Positions 41,230 through 49,724 of a stretch of 64,000 nucleotides of DNA are shown here, piece after piece. Below the pieces are notes generated by a model. That model ran no database searches. It was not told the DNA's origin and saw only the letters and a program-made list of their open reading frames with translations. The number at the start of each line of letters is the position of its first letter. The first letter of the stretch is position 1. The stretch covers positions 62,001 to 126,000 of the forward strand of contig NZ_JAHESC010000017.1 of the NCBI RefSeq assembly GCF_018598185.1, in the 5' to 3' direction. The DNA comes from Dawidia soli. Its GTDB lineage: Bacteria > Bacteroidota > Bacteroidia > Cytophagales > Cyclobacteriaceae. The position numbers and the translations under genes are program-made.

Positions 41230-44145
41230 ATGACAAAAAAGATCTTCTTCTGCCTGCTGGCAGCATTAACGGTATTTTCTTCCGCACAGGGCCAGGCTGT
41301 ACGCGCGCGCGAGGCCTGGGTAGACAGCGTCTTCAACGAGCTCAAAGGCAAACGTGCCGGCCAGTTGTTCCTGCTGCCCGTATCCACCACCCTCGACGAA
41401 GCGCAACTGCGCGACATCGAAGCCAAAGTAAAGAGCAACCAGGTAGGCGGCCTCCTCTTTGCCGGCACCACCACCCCTGTATTACAGGCGCGTCTCATCC
41501 GTCGCATGCAGGAAGAAGCCGACATTCCCCTGCTCATCGCGCAGGAAGCCCCCGCCGGGCTCGGCTCGACACCCGACAGCCTGCTGGCCTTTCCTCCGCC
41601 CATGATGCTCGGCGCCGTTCGCCCCGACTCGCTTTTATACCAACTGGGCCGCGAGGTCGGCCGGCAGTTAAAACTGTTGGGCGTACAGCTTTACTTCACA
41701 CCCCTGGCCGATACCGCCCGCAACCCTGCCCCGCTGCGTATGAGCCCGCTGTCGCTCGGCGAGGAGCCGCAACGTGTAGCGCCCAAATCGGTCGCATTTC
41801 TGCAAGGCCTGCGAAGCCAGCAGGTACTGTTGTGCGCTACGCACTTTCCACTCAAAGGTATTACCGTGACGGATGTGGAAAAAGGTCGGCCCGCGATACA
41901 GCCGTCGCTCGACTCGGCACAAGTATATCCCTATAAAAAGCTCTTCAGCGCCGGGCTGGCGGCCACCATGCCCGCCTCGGGTGCCTTTCCCCTGTTTTAT
42001 GCCAACAGCAACCAGGCGCGCAAAAACGAATTTAGCTCCGCCATGCTCGCGTCCCTGTATACCGGTCCGTGGCTGAAGCAAAACAGCGCCTACCGCGGCA
42101 TGTCCTTTGCCGACATCCGCAGCACCGCGGCCATGGCAAAAGACCTGCGCGCCGGCGAAGCCGAGCTCCAGGCCTTTCAGGCCGGCAACGACATGCTGGT
42201 ATATCCGGCCGACGTTAACGATGCCATCCGGCGCATCCGCCGGGCCATACGCCGCGACGAAAACCTGGAAGCGCAATTCAACGCCACCGTCAAAAAGATC
42301 CTCGCCGCCAAATACGACGCCGGCCTGTACAAACGCCAGCTGCCGCCGATCGATAACCTGCCGGCCACGCTGCACCCCGCGAAAACACGCATGCTGGCCG
42401 AGCGCCTGGAGCAAGCGGCCATTACCGTGCTGCGCAACCAGGCCGGTACGCTGCCCGTCAAAATACTCGACAATAAATACTTCACCTACTTCGCCACCGA
42501 CACCACAAAAGTCAACAACATCTTTTACGAGTACCTGGCCCGCTATGCGCAGGTCGCGCAGTATACGATCGACGAGAACACCGGCACCGAAGTATTTGCG
42601 AAGGCCGCCGAGCGTCCCGGCACGATCATCATCGGCATCTTTCCGCAAACCACCCCCGAGACCATCGCGCGCGTCAGCGGCATGTTGCCTCGGTTGCTGA
42701 ACTCCAACGAAGTCATCCTCTGCGACTTTGGCAACGAGCACTTCCTCCGCACCGCGTCGCGTTTCCCGACGGTGATCACCACCTACAAACATTCGCCCGA
42801 GCTGCTGCGCAGCGTAGCCGAAGTTATCTTTGGCAGCCTGCCGGCCAACGGGCAACTGCCCCTGGCCGCCTCGGCACTGCTGCCCGCGGGCCTTGGCAGC
42901 GCTACCCCCGCACTCGACCGGTTGGGCTATGCGGTGCCCGAAGCCGTGGGCATGGACAGCCGCGTACTCGCCCGCATCGACGACATCGCCAACGAAGCCA
43001 TCCGCAACCAGGCAACACCCGGCTGCCAGGTGCTGGTGGCCCGCCACGGCAAAGTAGTATACGACAAGACCTTTGGCTATCAAACCTACGACCGCAAGAC
43101 GCCCGTGGACGAGCAAACCATTTACGACCTGGCCTCGCTCACCAAAGTGTCGGCCACGTTGCAAGCCGTCATGTTCATGCATGAAAAAGGATTGATCGAC
43201 ATCCACCGCAAGGTGTCGCTTTACCTGCCCGAGCTGCGGCGGTCGAACAAAAGAGACATCACCATCATCGAGCTACTCACCCACCAGGCGGGATTACAGC
43301 CCTTCATCCCCCTGTGGCCGCAGACGGTAAAAGACACGACGTTCCTGCCGCAATATTATAGCCGCACGCGCACCGCAGCCTTTCCGTTGCAGGTATCGCC
43401 GCACCTGTATACCAACAAGGTCATGCGCGACTCCATCTGGTCGTGGGTCATCCAGTCGAAGCTGACCGAGAAGCCGCCACGTACACCCTATCCTTATAAA
43501 TACAGCGACCTGAGCTTTATGATCCTGCAGCACCTCGCCGAGAAAGTGCTCAACCAACCGCTGGAAGATTTCCTCGCCCAAAACTTTTATGAGCCGCTCG
43601 GTGCATACACCACGGGCTTCAACCCGCTCGACCGCTTTCCCGTGCAACACATCGCCCCGACCGAGTACGACAAGATCTACCGCCGCGAGCCGGTAGCCGG
43701 TACGGTACACGACGAGCGCGCCGCCATGATGGGGGGCGTAAGCGGCCACGCCGGCCTCTTCAGCACCGCCGGCGACCTGGCCAAGCTCGGCCAGATGCTC
43801 TTACAGGAAGGAAACTACGGCGACTATCGTTACTATAAACCGGAAACCGTGCGCCTCTTTGCCGACCGCGTATACAAGGGGCGCCGCGGGCTGGGCTGGG
43901 ACAAACCCGTACAGAGCGAATGGAACAGCCCCACGTCGATGCTGGCATCCGCCCGCACCTATGGACACACCGGTTTTACCGGAACATGCCTCTGGGTAGA
44001 CCCGGAATTCGACGTAGTCTATATATTCCTGTCCAACCGGGTCTATCCCGACCGCAGCGGCCGTTTGCTCACCGCTAATATCCGCCCGCGGATTCAGGAC
44101 GTCATTTATCAGGCAATCTTTCAATATTGCGCGAATTCGCAATAA
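41230..44145 (+). CDS. NagZ-like GH3 domain fused to serine beta-lactamase-like domain
   Basis: The protein is 971 residues from the ATG at 41230, giving a signal peptide (MTKKIFFCLLAALTVFSSAQGQ). Residues about 30-370 resemble GH3 beta-N-acetylglucosaminidase (NagZ), but the signature KHFPGHGDT reads THFPLKGIT, losing the general-acid loop; an Asp remains at the nucleophile position (SFADIR). A GH3 C-terminal-like segment follows (about 380-600). Residues about 620-960 are a class C-like serine hydrolase with SLTK (SxxK), KYSD and GHTG motifs. The protein is periplasmic and probably acts on peptidoglycan fragments. The glycosidase half may be degenerate and serve for binding. It is followed by bshA. 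Confidence 0.9.
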   Translation: MTKKIFFCLLAALTVFSSAQGQAVRAREAWVDSVFNELKGKRAGQLFLLPVSTTLDEAQLRDIEAKVKSNQVGGLLFAGTTTPVLQARLIRRMQEEADIPLLIAQEAPAGLGSTPDSLLAFPPPMMLGAVRPDSLLYQLGREVGRQLKLLGVQLYFTPLADTARNPAPLRMSPLSLGEEPQRVAPKSVAFLQGLRSQQVLLCATHFPLKGITVTDVEKGRPAIQPSLDSAQVYPYKKLFSAGLAATMPASGAFPLFYANSNQARKNEFSSAMLASLYTGPWLKQNSAYRGMSFADIRSTAAMAKDLRAGEAELQAFQAGNDMLVYPADVNDAIRRIRRAIRRDENLEAQFNATVKKILAAKYDAGLYKRQLPPIDNLPATLHPAKTRMLAERLEQAAITVLRNQAGTLPVKILDNKYFTYFATDTTKVNNIFYEYLARYAQVAQYTIDENTGTEVFAKAAERPGTIIIGIFPQTTPETIARVSGMLPRLLNSNEVILCDFGNEHFLRTASRFPTVITTYKHSPELLRSVAEVIFGSLPANGQLPLAASALLPAGLGSATPALDRLGYAVPEAVGMDSRVLARIDDIANEAIRNQATPGCQVLVARHGKVVYDKTFGYQTYDRKTPVDEQTIYDLASLTKVSATLQAVMFMHEKGLIDIHRKVSLYLPELRRSNKRDITIIELLTHQAGLQPFIPLWPQTVKDTTFLPQYYSRTRTAAFPLQVSPHLYTNKVMRDSIWSWVIQSKLTEKPPRTPYPYKYSDLSFMILQHLAEKVLNQPLEDFLAQNFYEPLGAYTTGFNPLDRFPVQHIAPTEYDKIYRREPVAGTVHDERAAMMGGVSGHAGLFSTAGDLAKLGQMLLQEGNYGDYRYYKPETVRLFADRVYKGRRGLGWDKPVQSEWNSPTSMLASARTYGHTGFTGTCLWVDPEFDVVYIFLSNRVYPDRSGRLLTANIRPRIQDVIYQAIFQYCANSQ

Positions 44146-44169
44146 ATTAACAATTGCACGGAAACTTAC

Positions 44170-45363
44170 GTGCGCTTAAAAGGGTTACGCTTCCATAAAT
44201 CCTACCACCACGTGCAACAGATAAAGATCGGCATCGTCTGCTACCCTACCTTTGGCGGTAGCGGCGTTGTGGCCACCGAACTGGGCAAAGCCCTGGCCCA
44301 GGAGGGCCACAAAGTACATTTCATTACCTACTCGCAACCGCCGCGACTGGACCTTTTCAACGAGAATCTGTTCTATCACGAGGTAGACTTCCGCAATTAC
44401 CCGCTGTTTGAGTTCGCGCCCTACGAGCTGGCCCTGGCCAGTAAAATGGTCAGCGTCGTGAAGAACGAACGCCTCGACCTGCTGCATGTGCACTATGCCA
44501 TACCGCACGCCTCGGCAGCCTACATGGCCAAACAGATCTTGCAATCGCAGGGCATTACGATCCCCATCGTCACAACCCTGCACGGTACCGACATTACGCT
44601 GGTGGGCAAAGACCCTTCCTACGAACCGGTCGTGACCTTCAGCATCAACCAGTCCGACGGCGTGACCGCGGTATCGGCCGACCTGAAAAAGGAGACCTAC
44701 GAATACTTCCCGATCGTGAACGACATCGAAGTCATTCCCAACTTCATCGACCTGGAAAAATTCAAGAAGCAAAAGAAAGATCATTTCAAGAAAGCGATCT
44801 GCCCCAACGGCGAGATGCTGATCGTGCACACCTCTAACTTCCGCAAGGTGAAGCGCATACCCGATGTGATCCACGTCTTTGCCAACATCCGCAAGGAGAT
44901 CCCGGCCAAGCTGCTGATGATCGGCGACGGACCGGAACGGGGAAATGCCGAGAAGATGTGCCGCGAGCTGGGCATCTATGAAGACGTTCGGTTCCTCGGA
45001 AAGCTCGACGCCGTAGAAGAGGTACTGTCTGTAGCCGACCTGTTCCTGATGCCGTCGGAAAAAGAAAGCTTTGGTCTGGCGGCGCTCGAGGCCATGGCCT
45101 GCGAGGTGCCGGTGATCTCCTCCGACACGGGCGGGCTGCCCGAGCTGAATATCGACGGTCAGACCGGCTTTATGAGCCCGGTGGGAGATGTGGAAGATAT
45201 GACCCAAAAAGCATTGCTCATTCTCGATAAAAATAACCTCCCACGCTTCAAGGAAAATGCGCTCAAGCGGGCACAAGAATTTGACATAACACGCATATTA
45301 CCCTTATACGAAAATTATTATCAGCGAATTCTGGAAAAAACTGCAGCCAAAACCATCGTTTAA
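44170..45363 (+). CDS. bshA: N-acetyl-alpha-D-glucosaminyl L-malate synthase (bacillithiol)
   Basis: A GT4-family glycosyltransferase that makes GlcNAc-malate, the first step to bacillithiol, from UDP-GlcNAc and malate. Seen: IGIVCYPTFGGSGVVATELGKALA, HVHYAIPHASAAY, TLHGTDITLVGKDPSY, VIPNFIDL, and the EX7E donor site in MPSEKESFGLAALEAMACEVPVI. No ATG is available. GTG at 44170 gives 397 residues; GTG at 44212 (VQQIKIGIV) matches the usual N-terminus better and would give 383, so the start is uncertain. The gene follows the NagZ fusion by 24 bp and precedes a lipid hydroxylase. Confidence 0.95.
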   Translation: MRLKGLRFHKSYHHVQQIKIGIVCYPTFGGSGVVATELGKALAQEGHKVHFITYSQPPRLDLFNENLFYHEVDFRNYPLFEFAPYELALASKMVSVVKNERLDLLHVHYAIPHASAAYMAKQILQSQGITIPIVTTLHGTDITLVGKDPSYEPVVTFSINQSDGVTAVSADLKKETYEYFPIVNDIEVIPNFIDLEKFKKQKKDHFKKAICPNGEMLIVHTSNFRKVKRIPDVIHVFANIRKEIPAKLLMIGDGPERGNAEKMCRELGIYEDVRFLGKLDAVEEVLSVADLFLMPSEKESFGLAALEAMACEVPVISSDTGGLPELNIDGQTGFMSPVGDVEDMTQKALLILDKNNLPRFKENALKRAQEFDITRILPLYENYYQRILEKTAAKTIV

Positions 45364-45395
45364 ACGTTAATTTTGGGCAGAGCCAGAACCTAAAA

Positions 45396-45408
45396 TGTGA
45401 TTTTCACA
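45396..45408. promoter_or_regulatory. 13-bp palindrome before the hydroxylase gene
   Basis: TGTGA-TTT-TCACA lies 9 bp before the ATG at 45418. The halves equal CRP half-sites but the spacer is 3 bp instead of 6, so a CRP-like protein would need different spacing. Tentative operator. Confidence 0.35.
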
Positions 45409-45417
45409 AAGTTTAGT

Positions 45418-46053
45418 ATGTGTATGGAGGCATCAAGAACATTACCCAAAAACAAAGGAACCAAACAGCTTTTTCAAAATCCGATCCTGGAAAAACTATC
45501 CAGAACCCATATTTCAGTTCCGTTAATCGTATTTTTTCTGTACGCAGGAGGATTGCTCTACTGGAGCATCATGCATACTACCCTGGACGCCTGGAAAACC
45601 GTCGGCCTGTTTGCCGCCGGCTTGATCTCATTTACGTGGGTGGAATACAACGTACACCGCTACGTGTTCCACATGCCCACATACACCCGTTTCCGGGAGA
45701 AGCTGCAATACACCATGCATGGTATACACCATGAGTTCCCCAAAGACAAAGACCGGTTGGCCATGCCGCCGCTGCTGAGCATCACCATCTCTACCGTGCT
45801 GCTCCTGCTGCTGCGCCTTGTCATGGGCGACCTGGTATTCGCCTTCCTGCCGGGCTTCCTGGTGGGCTATGCCGCCTACCTGGCCGTTCACTACATGGTA
45901 CACGCCTACCAACCCCCGAAAAATGCTTTCAAGAAGCTTTGGGTGAACCACAGCGTACACCATTATAAGGACGGCGAAGTGATCTTCGGCGTATCGTCAC
46001 CGCTATGGGACTACATCTACGGAACCATGCGCGAAAAAAAGGCGGCAGCCTAG
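45418..46053 (+). CDS. Fatty acid hydroxylase/sterol desaturase family protein
   Basis: The protein is 211 residues from the ATG at 45418 (ATG 45424 is also possible). Four membrane helices surround di-iron histidine clusters: EYNVHRYVFH, MHGIHHEFPKDKDRLAMPP and HYMVHAYQPP, then LWVNHSVHHYKDGEVIFGVSSPLWDYIYGT. This is the FA2H-like pattern, so 2-hydroxylation of fatty acyl chains, as in Bacteroidota sphingolipids or hydroxylated membrane lipids, is the likeliest reaction. It acts in the inner membrane. It stands after bshA and ends with a hairpin terminator. Confidence 0.9.
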   Translation: MCMEASRTLPKNKGTKQLFQNPILEKLSRTHISVPLIVFFLYAGGLLYWSIMHTTLDAWKTVGLFAAGLISFTWVEYNVHRYVFHMPTYTRFREKLQYTMHGIHHEFPKDKDRLAMPPLLSITISTVLLLLLRLVMGDLVFAFLPGFLVGYAAYLAVHYMVHAYQPPKNAFKKLWVNHSVHHYKDGEVIFGVSSPLWDYIYGTMREKKAAA

Positions 46054-46075
46054 CACAGCATTAAAAATAACATCA

Positions 46076-46110
46076 AAAGCCATCGGGTCAGGTGCCGGGT
46101 GGCTTTGTTG
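46076..46110 (+). terminator. Putative terminator after the hydroxylase gene
   Basis: AAAGCCATC (46076-46084) pairs with GGTGGCTTT (46098-46106) with one wobble, then GTTGTTTG. It lies 22 bp after the stop codon. Confidence 0.6.
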
Positions 46111-46218
46111 TTTGTCGCCATTTCCGGCTCCCCACGGAATTCTCAAAGTTTTAAGAAATTAAACTTTGACGCTGAACCAGAATAGTGTAATTATTGGTTA
46201 GAGTTTGAAAGAACAGGC

Positions 46219-47316
46219 ATGCTCGGACACCGCTTTACGAAATACACGCCGCCGGAAGAAAAAGGAAAAAGCGATTTTGAAAAGTTGCTGAACATCTTCA
46301 TGCAGTTGGTGCTGATGACTTCCGGCAATGTAGCGGAGGCACTCCAATGGCTCACCGAAGTAGACCGCCAGCACGGCCTGACGAACGGCACCTACGGCAT
46401 CGGCGATTTTATCGAAGATCTCAAGAAGAATGGCTATATCACCGACGAAGGCCCGAAGGGTGAGTTCAAGCTCAAACCCAAGAGCGAGCAAAGCCTGCGG
46501 CAGTCCGCGCTCGAAGAAATCTTCGGAAAGCTCAAGCGCACCCGGTCGGGCGAGCACAACACGTCTCACAGCGGCCGCGGCGATGAGCAAACCACCGAAC
46601 GGCGCGACTATGAGTTCGGCGACACGCTGGAACAGATCTCGGTGACCGACTCGCTGCGCAACGCGCAGATCAACCACGGCCTGGAAAGCTTCTTCATGAC
46701 CGAAGAAGACCTGGAAGTGATGGAAAGCGAATATAAAACGCAGACCTCTACCGTGCTGATGATCGACATTTCGCACTCCATGATCCTCTACGGCGAAGAC
46801 CGCATCACGCCCGCCAAGAAAGTGGCCATGGCACTGGCCGAGCTCATTACCAAGAAGTATCCAAAAGACACGCTCGATATACTCGTCTTCGGCGACGACG
46901 CCTGGCAGATCGCCATCAAAGACCTGCCCTACCTGCACGTAGGCCCGTACCATACCAACACCGTGGCGGGACTCGAGCTGGCCATGGACATTCTGCGCCG
47001 GCGCAAGAACGCCAACAAGCAGATCTTCATGATCACCGACGGCAAGCCTACCTGCATCAAGCAAGGCATAAAATATTATAAGAACGCCTTTGGGCTCGAC
47101 CAGAAAATACTCGGGGCTACGCTCAACCTGGCTACGCAGCTGCGCAAGCTCAAGGTGCCGGTCACGACCTTTATGATCGCCACCGACCCGTACCTGAAAG
47201 CCTTCGTACGCGAGTTTACCAAAGCCAACAACGGCAACGCGTACTACAGCAGCCTGGAGGGACTCGGCAACCTGGTCTTTGAAGATTTTAAACGGAACCG
47301 CACCAAAAACCTGTAA
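46219..47316 (+). CDS. VWA-domain protein
   Basis: The protein is 365 residues with no signal peptide or membrane helix. The N-terminal half (about 1-170) is helical and charged (DFEKLLNIFMQLVLMTSGNVAEALQWL; acidic/basic linker around 105-140). The C-terminal von Willebrand A domain has the metal-site motif DISHS (VLMIDISHSMILYGEDRITPAKKVAMALAEL), then LDILVFGDDAW, a Thr in HTNTVAGLELA and MITDGKPT. It is upstream of a MoxR/ChlI-like AAA+ ATPase (64 bp gap) and should work with it, as VWA/AAA pairs do in metal-chelatase and protein-maturation systems. Confidence 0.88.
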   Translation: MLGHRFTKYTPPEEKGKSDFEKLLNIFMQLVLMTSGNVAEALQWLTEVDRQHGLTNGTYGIGDFIEDLKKNGYITDEGPKGEFKLKPKSEQSLRQSALEEIFGKLKRTRSGEHNTSHSGRGDEQTTERRDYEFGDTLEQISVTDSLRNAQINHGLESFFMTEEDLEVMESEYKTQTSTVLMIDISHSMILYGEDRITPAKKVAMALAELITKKYPKDTLDILVFGDDAWQIAIKDLPYLHVGPYHTNTVAGLELAMDILRRRKNANKQIFMITDGKPTCIKQGIKYYKNAFGLDQKILGATLNLATQLRKLKVPVTTFMIATDPYLKAFVREFTKANNGNAYYSSLEGLGNLVFEDFKRNRTKNL

Positions 47317-47380
47317 GAAGAACACAGATCGTTCCGGCCGTTCCTTCCGTATAGATACTTACCTGATTTCCACACACCGT

Positions 47381-48907
47381 ATGCAGCATACATCCATCAA
47401 AAACGTAGGAGAGTTAAAAAGATCGGGCTACACGCCGCGGTCCATCCGCGAAGAGCTTCGCCAGAACCTGATCCAAAAGCTTCAAAAGAAAGAATCAGTG
47501 TTTGCCGGCATCTGGGGATATGAAGAGACCGTCATTCCCGACCTGGAGCGTGCCATCCTGGCCGGCCACGACATCAACCTGCTCGGCCTGCGCGGACAGG
47601 CCAAGACGCGGCTGGCCCGCCTCATGGTCAACCTGCTGGACGAATATATACCCGTTATCGAAGGCGCCGAGCTGAACGACGACCCGCTCGCCCCCATCTC
47701 ACGCTTCGGCAAAGACATCGTGGCCGAGCGTGGTGACAACACACCCGTCGTCTGGCTGCACCGTAGCGAGCGCTATACTGAAAAGCTGGCCACCCCCGAC
47801 GTGTCCATCGCCGACCTCATCGGCGACGTAGACCCCATCAAGGCCGCCAGCCTCAAGCTGCCCTATTCCGACGAGCGTGTGATCCACTTCGGCCTCATTC
47901 CGCGTTCGCACCGCTGCATTTTTGTCATCAACGAGCTGCCCGACCTGCAAGCGCGGATCCAGGTGGCGCTCTTCAACATCTTACAAGAGGGCGATATCCA
48001 GATCCGGGGCTTTAAGATCCGCATGCCGCTGGAGATCCAGTTTGTCTTCACGGCAAACCCCGAAGACTATACCAACCGGGGCAGCATCGTTACGCCGCTC
48101 AAAGACCGCATCGACAGCCAGATCATTACACACTACCCGCGTACGCTCGACATCGGCCGCCGCATCACCCAACAGGAAGCACGTCTCAAAGACGAGCAGC
48201 GCACCCGCGTGTCGGCCCACGACATCACCAAAGACCTGGTGGAGCAGATCGCGTTCGAAGCCCGCAAGAGCGAATATGTAGACGCCAAGAGCGGCGTATC
48301 CGCGCGTCTGACCATCTCGGCCTACGAAAACCTCGTCGCCGCCGCCGAACGCCGTGCGATCATCAACCAGGAGAAAACAACCCAGGTACGCATTGCCGAC
48401 TTCATCGGCGTCGTACCGGCTATTACCGGCAAGGTAGAGCTGGTATACGAAGGCGAGCAGGAAGGTCCCGGCATTGTGGCGCAGAACCTGATCGGCAAAG
48501 CCCTGCGTACACAGTTCGCCAACTACTTTCCCGATCCCGATAAATTCCGCAAGCAAAAGGAGAAGAGCCCCTATAAGAAGATCGCCGATTGGTTTAACGA
48601 CGGCAACGCCGTAGACGTGCTGCACAACATGCCCCAGGCCGACTTCGAGAAAGCGCTGAAGGCCGTGCCCGGTCTGGCCGAGCTGGTACAAGAGCTGCAC
48701 CCCGGACAAGACGCCCCGGCACGCCTGCTGCTGATGGAGTTTGCGTTGCACGGCCTGGCCGAGCATAGCCTCATCAGCAAACACAACCTCACGGCCGGCC
48801 TGCAATTTAAGGATCTGCTCAGCGGTATGCTCTCCATGCCTTCCGGCCGCCGGGAGGAAGACGACGAAGAAAACGACGACGAGTTCCCGAACGGACGATT
48901 CCGGTAA
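47381..48907 (+). CDS. MoxR/ChlI-like AAA+ ATPase
   Basis: The protein is 508 residues from the ATG at 47381. The Walker A motif is GLRGQAKTRLARLM (Ala replaces the usual Gly before Lys-Thr), Walker B is in CIFVINELPDL (Glu kept), and sensor 1 is FVFTANPEDYTNRGSIVTPLKDRI, which resembles the magnesium-chelatase I subunit. A helical lid and a C-terminal acidic tail (EEDDEENDDE) follow. It probably remodels a protein or inserts a metal together with the VWA protein encoded just upstream; the substrate is not known. The AlbA_2 gene starts 24 bp downstream. Confidence 0.9.
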   Translation: MQHTSIKNVGELKRSGYTPRSIREELRQNLIQKLQKKESVFAGIWGYEETVIPDLERAILAGHDINLLGLRGQAKTRLARLMVNLLDEYIPVIEGAELNDDPLAPISRFGKDIVAERGDNTPVVWLHRSERYTEKLATPDVSIADLIGDVDPIKAASLKLPYSDERVIHFGLIPRSHRCIFVINELPDLQARIQVALFNILQEGDIQIRGFKIRMPLEIQFVFTANPEDYTNRGSIVTPLKDRIDSQIITHYPRTLDIGRRITQQEARLKDEQRTRVSAHDITKDLVEQIAFEARKSEYVDAKSGVSARLTISAYENLVAAAERRAIINQEKTTQVRIADFIGVVPAITGKVELVYEGEQEGPGIVAQNLIGKALRTQFANYFPDPDKFRKQKEKSPYKKIADWFNDGNAVDVLHNMPQADFEKALKAVPGLAELVQELHPGQDAPARLLLMEFALHGLAEHSLISKHNLTAGLQFKDLLSGMLSMPSGRREEDDEENDDEFPNGRFR

Positions 48908-48931
48908 ACACCGGCACAACGCCCTGGCTCC

Positions 48932-49627
48932 ATGAAGCTACACGAATCGTATACCTTCCATGCGCAGCAATTTCAACAGCTCAAGAACCTCGTGGCCCAG
49001 GGCGAAGGCCTGACGCTGGAGTTCAAACGCAAGGCTGCATTTCCCGACAAGATCGTACGGGAGATGATCGCCTTTGCCAATACCAAAGGCGGTATATTGC
49101 TCGTGGGCGTCGGTGACGACCTGAGCATACCCGGGCTGAAGTATCCCGACGACGAGTCCTACGTCATCCGGCAGGCACTGCAAAAGTGTACGCCACCCTT
49201 GCCGTACATCGAAACCTATATACCCATTGGCAACGCGCGCACGGTGCTGCAATACGAAATACCCGAAAGCACCGTAAAGCCCCACGCCCTGCAGGTGGAA
49301 GAACGTCGCCAGGAATCCTATGTACGCGTAGAAGATAAGAGCATCAAGGCAAGCCGCGAAGTGCGCCAGATCGTGCGGCGCCTGGGCCAGAAGCGCGATG
49401 TATACTTTCACTACGGCAGCTACGAGCAGTTGCTGATGCGGTACCTCGACGAGCATCCATCCATTACGTTGCAAACCTTTATGACCATCAGCGGGTTGAA
49501 AAAATCGCTGGCGTCACACAAGCTGGTCTTACTGGCTATAGCGGGGGTTCTGAAGGTAACGCCACACGAGCGGGGCGATCTGTATTCATTGGTCTTACGG
49601 CCGGGCAGCCGTTCAACGGGGACGTAA
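48932..49627 (+). CDS. AlbA_2/Schlafen-like ATP-binding domain protein
   Basis: The protein is 231 residues. An AlbA_2 (Schlafen-type putative DNA-binding/ATP-binding) domain spans about 15-125: EGLTLEFKRKAAFPDKIVREMIAFANTKGGILLVGVGDDLSIPGL. A C-terminal winged-helix-like region (about 155-225, YLDEHPSITLQTFMTISGLKKSLASHKLVLLAIAGVL) completes it. It is the third gene of the VWA-AAA-AlbA_2 set with a 24-bp gap. AlbA_2 proteins can act as regulators or RNA/DNA-binding effectors. The real role is not known. Confidence 0.85.
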   Translation: MKLHESYTFHAQQFQQLKNLVAQGEGLTLEFKRKAAFPDKIVREMIAFANTKGGILLVGVGDDLSIPGLKYPDDESYVIRQALQKCTPPLPYIETYIPIGNARTVLQYEIPESTVKPHALQVEERRQESYVRVEDKSIKASREVRQIVRRLGQKRDVYFHYGSYEQLLMRYLDEHPSITLQTFMTISGLKKSLASHKLVLLAIAGVLKVTPHERGDLYSLVLRPGSRSTGT

Positions 49628-49724
49628 AGGTATAAAAAAACTTCGTTTTATTCCCTCTATCGAAATCTTAACCATTTTTTTACATTTCGTCCATCGCGTT
49701 ACAATCAAACGCTAATCGTGAAGC

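Noticed and set aside
41668-43206. Long minus-strand open frame (512 codons)
   Set aside because: It is antisense to the NagZ/lactamase fusion, has no domain-like sequence, and arises from GC-rich codon bias.
44185-45276. Minus-strand open frame (363 codons)
   Set aside because: Antisense to bshA, no recognisable motif.
46198-47325. Minus-strand open frame (375 codons)
   Set aside because: Exactly antisense to the VWA gene, whose motifs are unambiguous.
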